DNA of 7,650 bases from NCBI GenBank assembly GCA_029856615.1, contig JAHKLF010000066.1:1-7650 (forward strand). Direction: 5' to 3'. A model generated the notes under the pieces. The model did no database searches, had not been told where the DNA came from, and saw nothing but the letters and a program-made list of their open reading frames with translations. This DNA comes from Candidatus Njordarchaeota archaeon (lineage in GTDB: Archaea > Asgardarchaeota > Njordarchaeia > Njordarchaeales > Njordarchaeaceae). The position numbers were made by a program, and so were the translations under genes. Shown here piece by piece: positions 5,712 to 7,650 of this stretch (position 1 is the first letter of the stretch; every line of letters begins with the position of its first letter).

Positions 5712-6917
5712 CTAGCCTCTCGCGCCCGCGGCAACGATTTTTATTACATCCCTATCTTTAAGAATATAGTCCTCTGCTAATTTTTTCCTTGTTCTAACAT
5801 CTATTGCATAAAGAAATGTTTTTGCTAAATCAGTATGAATTAGTGCTGCGAAATCTCGGGCAGTAGTTCCTTTTTTAACTAGGAAAACATCTGGAAGTAC
5901 ATTTCCTTTTTTATCACTTAGGCGATTTATATCCTCTACTGGATATACTGCAATCATTTCTGCTACCTCAAAAACGGCTTTATTAAGTGCTATCTGCACT
6001 CCTGTGCTTTTCCATTTTTGGAGCAACTCTTCTATTTTTTCTAATAACAACTTCTCGCGAGAGCTTAATTTTTCTGGACGGAGAATCTCAAAAGACTCGC
6101 TTCCTCTCACGTATTTTATGATGCCCCTCTCTGAGAATCTAATCAAAGCGAGCTCTGCAAGAGCTGATGCTGGAATAGCATTAATACCTGCTTCTCGCAT
6201 TCTCTCAAAATTTTCCTCCGCTTTAGGTATGTCGATTTTATTTGCAACGATAACTATTGGTTTTGAAATCTCACGAAGTTTCTTAGCGAATGAATATAGA
6301 TCCTCGTCATTCCAGCTTCTGGGCCTTTCTGGATCTAGCGCCAAGGACTCTATCGTTCTCCTTATATGTTCCTCAGTAATTGAGAGTCCAGAGAGTCTCT
6401 GAGCAATTATTTCAAAGAAATCTAGCCTCTCAGTCTCTATTCTCCTAGCCCACTTATCCCAGTCTCGTTTTAAAATTTGATATAACCATCTACTAATTTC
6501 CTCTTCCAGAAACCTAATATCCTTAAGTGGATCCCACATACCAGGTCTCCCTAAGGGTTTACCATCCGCATCAAATGATCCAGACGCGTCTACAACATGT
6601 ATTAATACATCAGCTTGTCGAAGATCATCAAGAAATTTATTTCCTAAGCCTCTTCCTCTCCATGCATCCGGAACGAGCCCCGCTACATCAATAATTTTAA
6701 CTGGGATATGTCTAATTCCCTCAATACATAAGGAATTTTTAGGATTATCAATTACTCCGAACTCCTTACAGACGCACTCCTGTGTCACGAATGCTACTCC
6801 TATATTTGGTTCAATTGTCGTAAACGGATAATCTGCCACTTTAGCATTACCAGAGGTGGCTGCATTAAAGAATGTTGTTTTTCCAGAATTCGGTTTACCT
6901 ACGATACCTAGTAACAT
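5712..6917 (-). CDS. Obg/YchF-family GTPase with C-terminal TGS domain (archaeal type)
   Basis: This predicted translation- or ribosome-associated P-loop GTPase is related to YchF/OLA1 and Obg/DRG. From the ATG at 6917 it has 401 residues. G1 is GKPNSGKTT (7-15); YPFTT (30-34) is the switch I region; G3 is DVAGLVPDAWRGRGLGNKFL (77-96). A helical insert follows (about 125-215). G4 is NKID (226-229) and G5 is SAL (251-253). The C-terminal TGS domain covers about 326-398 (VFLVKKGTTARDFAALIHTDL...). The canonical NKID predicts GTP preference, unlike bacterial YchF/OLA1 with NxxE. ATGs at 6932 and 6929 would add up to five residues. GGGGG (6923-6927) at five bases and the family-like MLLGIVGKPN start favour 6917; a leaderless start at 6932 remains possible. 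It lies downstream of the nucleotidyltransferase gene on the same strand. The specific cellular role is unknown. Confidence 0.92.
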   Translation of the reverse strand: MLLGIVGKPNSGKTTFFNAATSGNAKVADYPFTTIEPNIGVAFVTQECVCKEFGVIDNPKNSLCIEGIRHIPVKIIDVAGLVPDAWRGRGLGNKFLDDLRQADVLIHVVDASGSFDADGKPLGRPGMWDPLKDIRFLEEEISRWLYQILKRDWDKWARRIETERLDFFEIIAQRLSGLSITEEHIRRTIESLALDPERPRSWNDEDLYSFAKKLREISKPIVIVANKIDIPKAEENFERMREAGINAIPASALAELALIRFSERGIIKYVRGSESFEILRPEKLSSREKLLLEKIEELLQKWKSTGVQIALNKAVFEVAEMIAVYPVEDINRLSDKKGNVLPDVFLVKKGTTARDFAALIHTDLAKTFLYAIDVRTRKKLAEDYILKDRDVIKIVAAGARG

Positions 6918-6979
6918 TTTATCCCCCATCATAATTTACGCATAATTAGTGTTTAATAACACGTATTGTCGTTCGTCGT

Positions 6980-6991
6980 TATAATATTATA
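6980..6991 (-). promoter_or_regulatory. Possible TATA element of the GTPase gene
   Basis: TATAATATTATA is a perfect 12-base palindrome at the end of the nucleotidyltransferase gene and could serve as a TATA box for the GTPase, with transcription starting near 6958. A second TATA-like site (minus-strand TTATTAAA, about 6952-6959) would instead suit a leaderless mRNA starting near 6932. Cotranscription with the upstream gene is equally possible. Confidence 0.3.
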
Positions 6992-7650
6992 TAATTAAAC
7001 CTCTCATCTTAATTATTCTTCTCACCGCGGGGTTCCGACTTTCTAGCTCTCTAAGAACACTCTCAAACGATTCATCAGGAGCCAAACTTCGTTTCAGAAA
7101 AACTCCCGTTCTACCCCTCTCATCCCTTTTTGTCAGAACAGCTATTCTCTCATTGACTATATCGATCGATACTCCTAGTAATTTTGACGTATATGACTCA
7201 TAACCTATTATCGATAGTTCTTTATGCCCTCGATTTGTAGGAATGATGAGAACAAGCCGCTTATCTACTCCTGGAACTCTCTTTTTATAATCCTTGACAG
7301 ATGGATAGTCTAACAGCCCTCCAAATTTATAGAATTCGTATTCAAGACGCGTAAATGGAATTAATGGAAATGAAATTATTGTCAATGGGTCGAGATAAAT
7401 GTGCGCCTTTATTGCATGCCAAGGAGTCGCCTGAACAATCTCTCTAGCATAAATTCTGCCAAAATGATTTTCTATAGCGTATTCGAGGAGATAGAGCTTT
7501 GGAGGTCTAAATATTATAATATCTATATCACTATTCTGATGAACATCACCGCGCGCTACTGAACCGTATACATAACCTTCGACACCTAATTCATTGTAAA
7601 GGAATTCTAAGACCTCAGCGCTCCTAGCTCTTTTCTCACGAAGAAGATTC
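6987..7650 (-). CDS. Predicted archaeal nucleotidyltransferase (pol-beta-like fold), 5' end beyond window
   Basis: The frame is open on the minus strand from the window end to TAA at 6987, giving 220 visible residues. The TTG at 7385 is internal: conserved sequence continues upstream, so the true start is to the right. Residues 26-46 contain the fold's signature, GYVYGSVARGDVHQNSDIDI, that is GS, ten residues, then D41-x-D43, the usual metal-binding pair; the catalytic core therefore appears intact. The rest (about 55-220, with ATPWHAIKAHIYLDP and a basic C-terminus RRIIKMRGLII) looks like a lineage-specific domain that I do not recognise. Substrate is unknown: such enzymes may modify RNA, protein or small molecules. 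It ends 69 bases before the GTPase start on the same strand, so the two may be cotranscribed. It is not a short MNT-type toxin-antitoxin protein judged by length. Confidence 0.8.
   Translation of the reverse strand, partial: NLLREKRARSAEVLEFLYNELGVEGYVYGSVARGDVHQNSDIDIIIFRPPKLYLLEYAIENHFGRIYAREIVQATPWHAIKAHIYLDPLTIISFPLIPFTRLEYEFYKFGGLLDYPSVKDYKKRVPGVDKRLVLIIPTNRGHKELSIIGYESYTSKLLGVSIDIVNERIAVLTKRDERGRTGVFLKRSLAPDESFESVLRELESRNPAVRRIIKMRGLII

Noticed and set aside
6004..6402. Plus-strand open frame of 132 residues
   Set aside because: It is antisense to the GTPase gene, Ser/Phe-rich, and has no plausible ribosome binding site or recognisable motif.
1..7650. Mobile elements, CRISPR arrays, rRNA, toxin-antitoxin or defence genes
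   Set aside because: No regular repeat-spacer pattern, terminal inverted repeats, transposase motifs or defence-type domains were found; all sizeable frames are accounted for by housekeeping genes.

Overview
The window looks like ordinary core chromosome of an archaeon, most likely a thermophilic member of the Thermoproteota/TACK group; the exact lineage is inferred and uncertain. The evidence is a TFB (archaeal TFIIB) C-terminal half, a four-subunit archaeal-type pyruvate:ferredoxin oxidoreductase, an archaeal/eukaryal-type asparaginyl-tRNA synthetase, ribosomal protein L10e (the archaeal/eukaryal form of uL16) and an archaeal Obg/YchF-like GTPase with a TGS domain. The DNA is AT-rich, the genes are packed tightly, and starts are commonly preceded by GAGG or GGTGA motifs. 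No mobile element, CRISPR array, integrase or rRNA was seen.

Layout: (i) 2-469, plus strand: 3' part of a TFB gene that enters from the left edge. (ii) 540-3478, minus strand: the operon porC-porD-porA-porB (gamma, delta, alpha, beta), with overlapping or nearly touching genes, each Shine-Dalgarno (SD) motif lying in or beside the end of the preceding gene. (iii) 3479-3678: a divergent AT-rich promoter region. (iv) 3679-4961, plus strand: asparaginyl-tRNA synthetase. Its conserved N-terminal codons are in a different frame from the SD-positioned start, so the 5' end carries an apparent one-base frameshift. (v) 4962-5164: intergenic region with a candidate box C/D guide sRNA at about 5008-5065 and then the L10e promoter and ribosome binding site. 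(vi) 5165-5707, plus strand: L10e. (vii) 5712-6917, minus strand: the GTPase, ending four bases from the end of L10e. (viii) 6987 to the right edge, minus strand: a predicted nucleotidyltransferase cut by the window end.

Functionally, POR makes acetyl-CoA, CO2 and reduced ferredoxin from pyruvate. AsnRS, L10e, the GTPase and the putative guide RNA belong to translation and ribosome biogenesis, and TFB is a basal transcription factor. No new multi-gene system was found. The two points most worth following up are the asnS 5' frameshift and the possible C/D sRNA upstream of the L10e gene.
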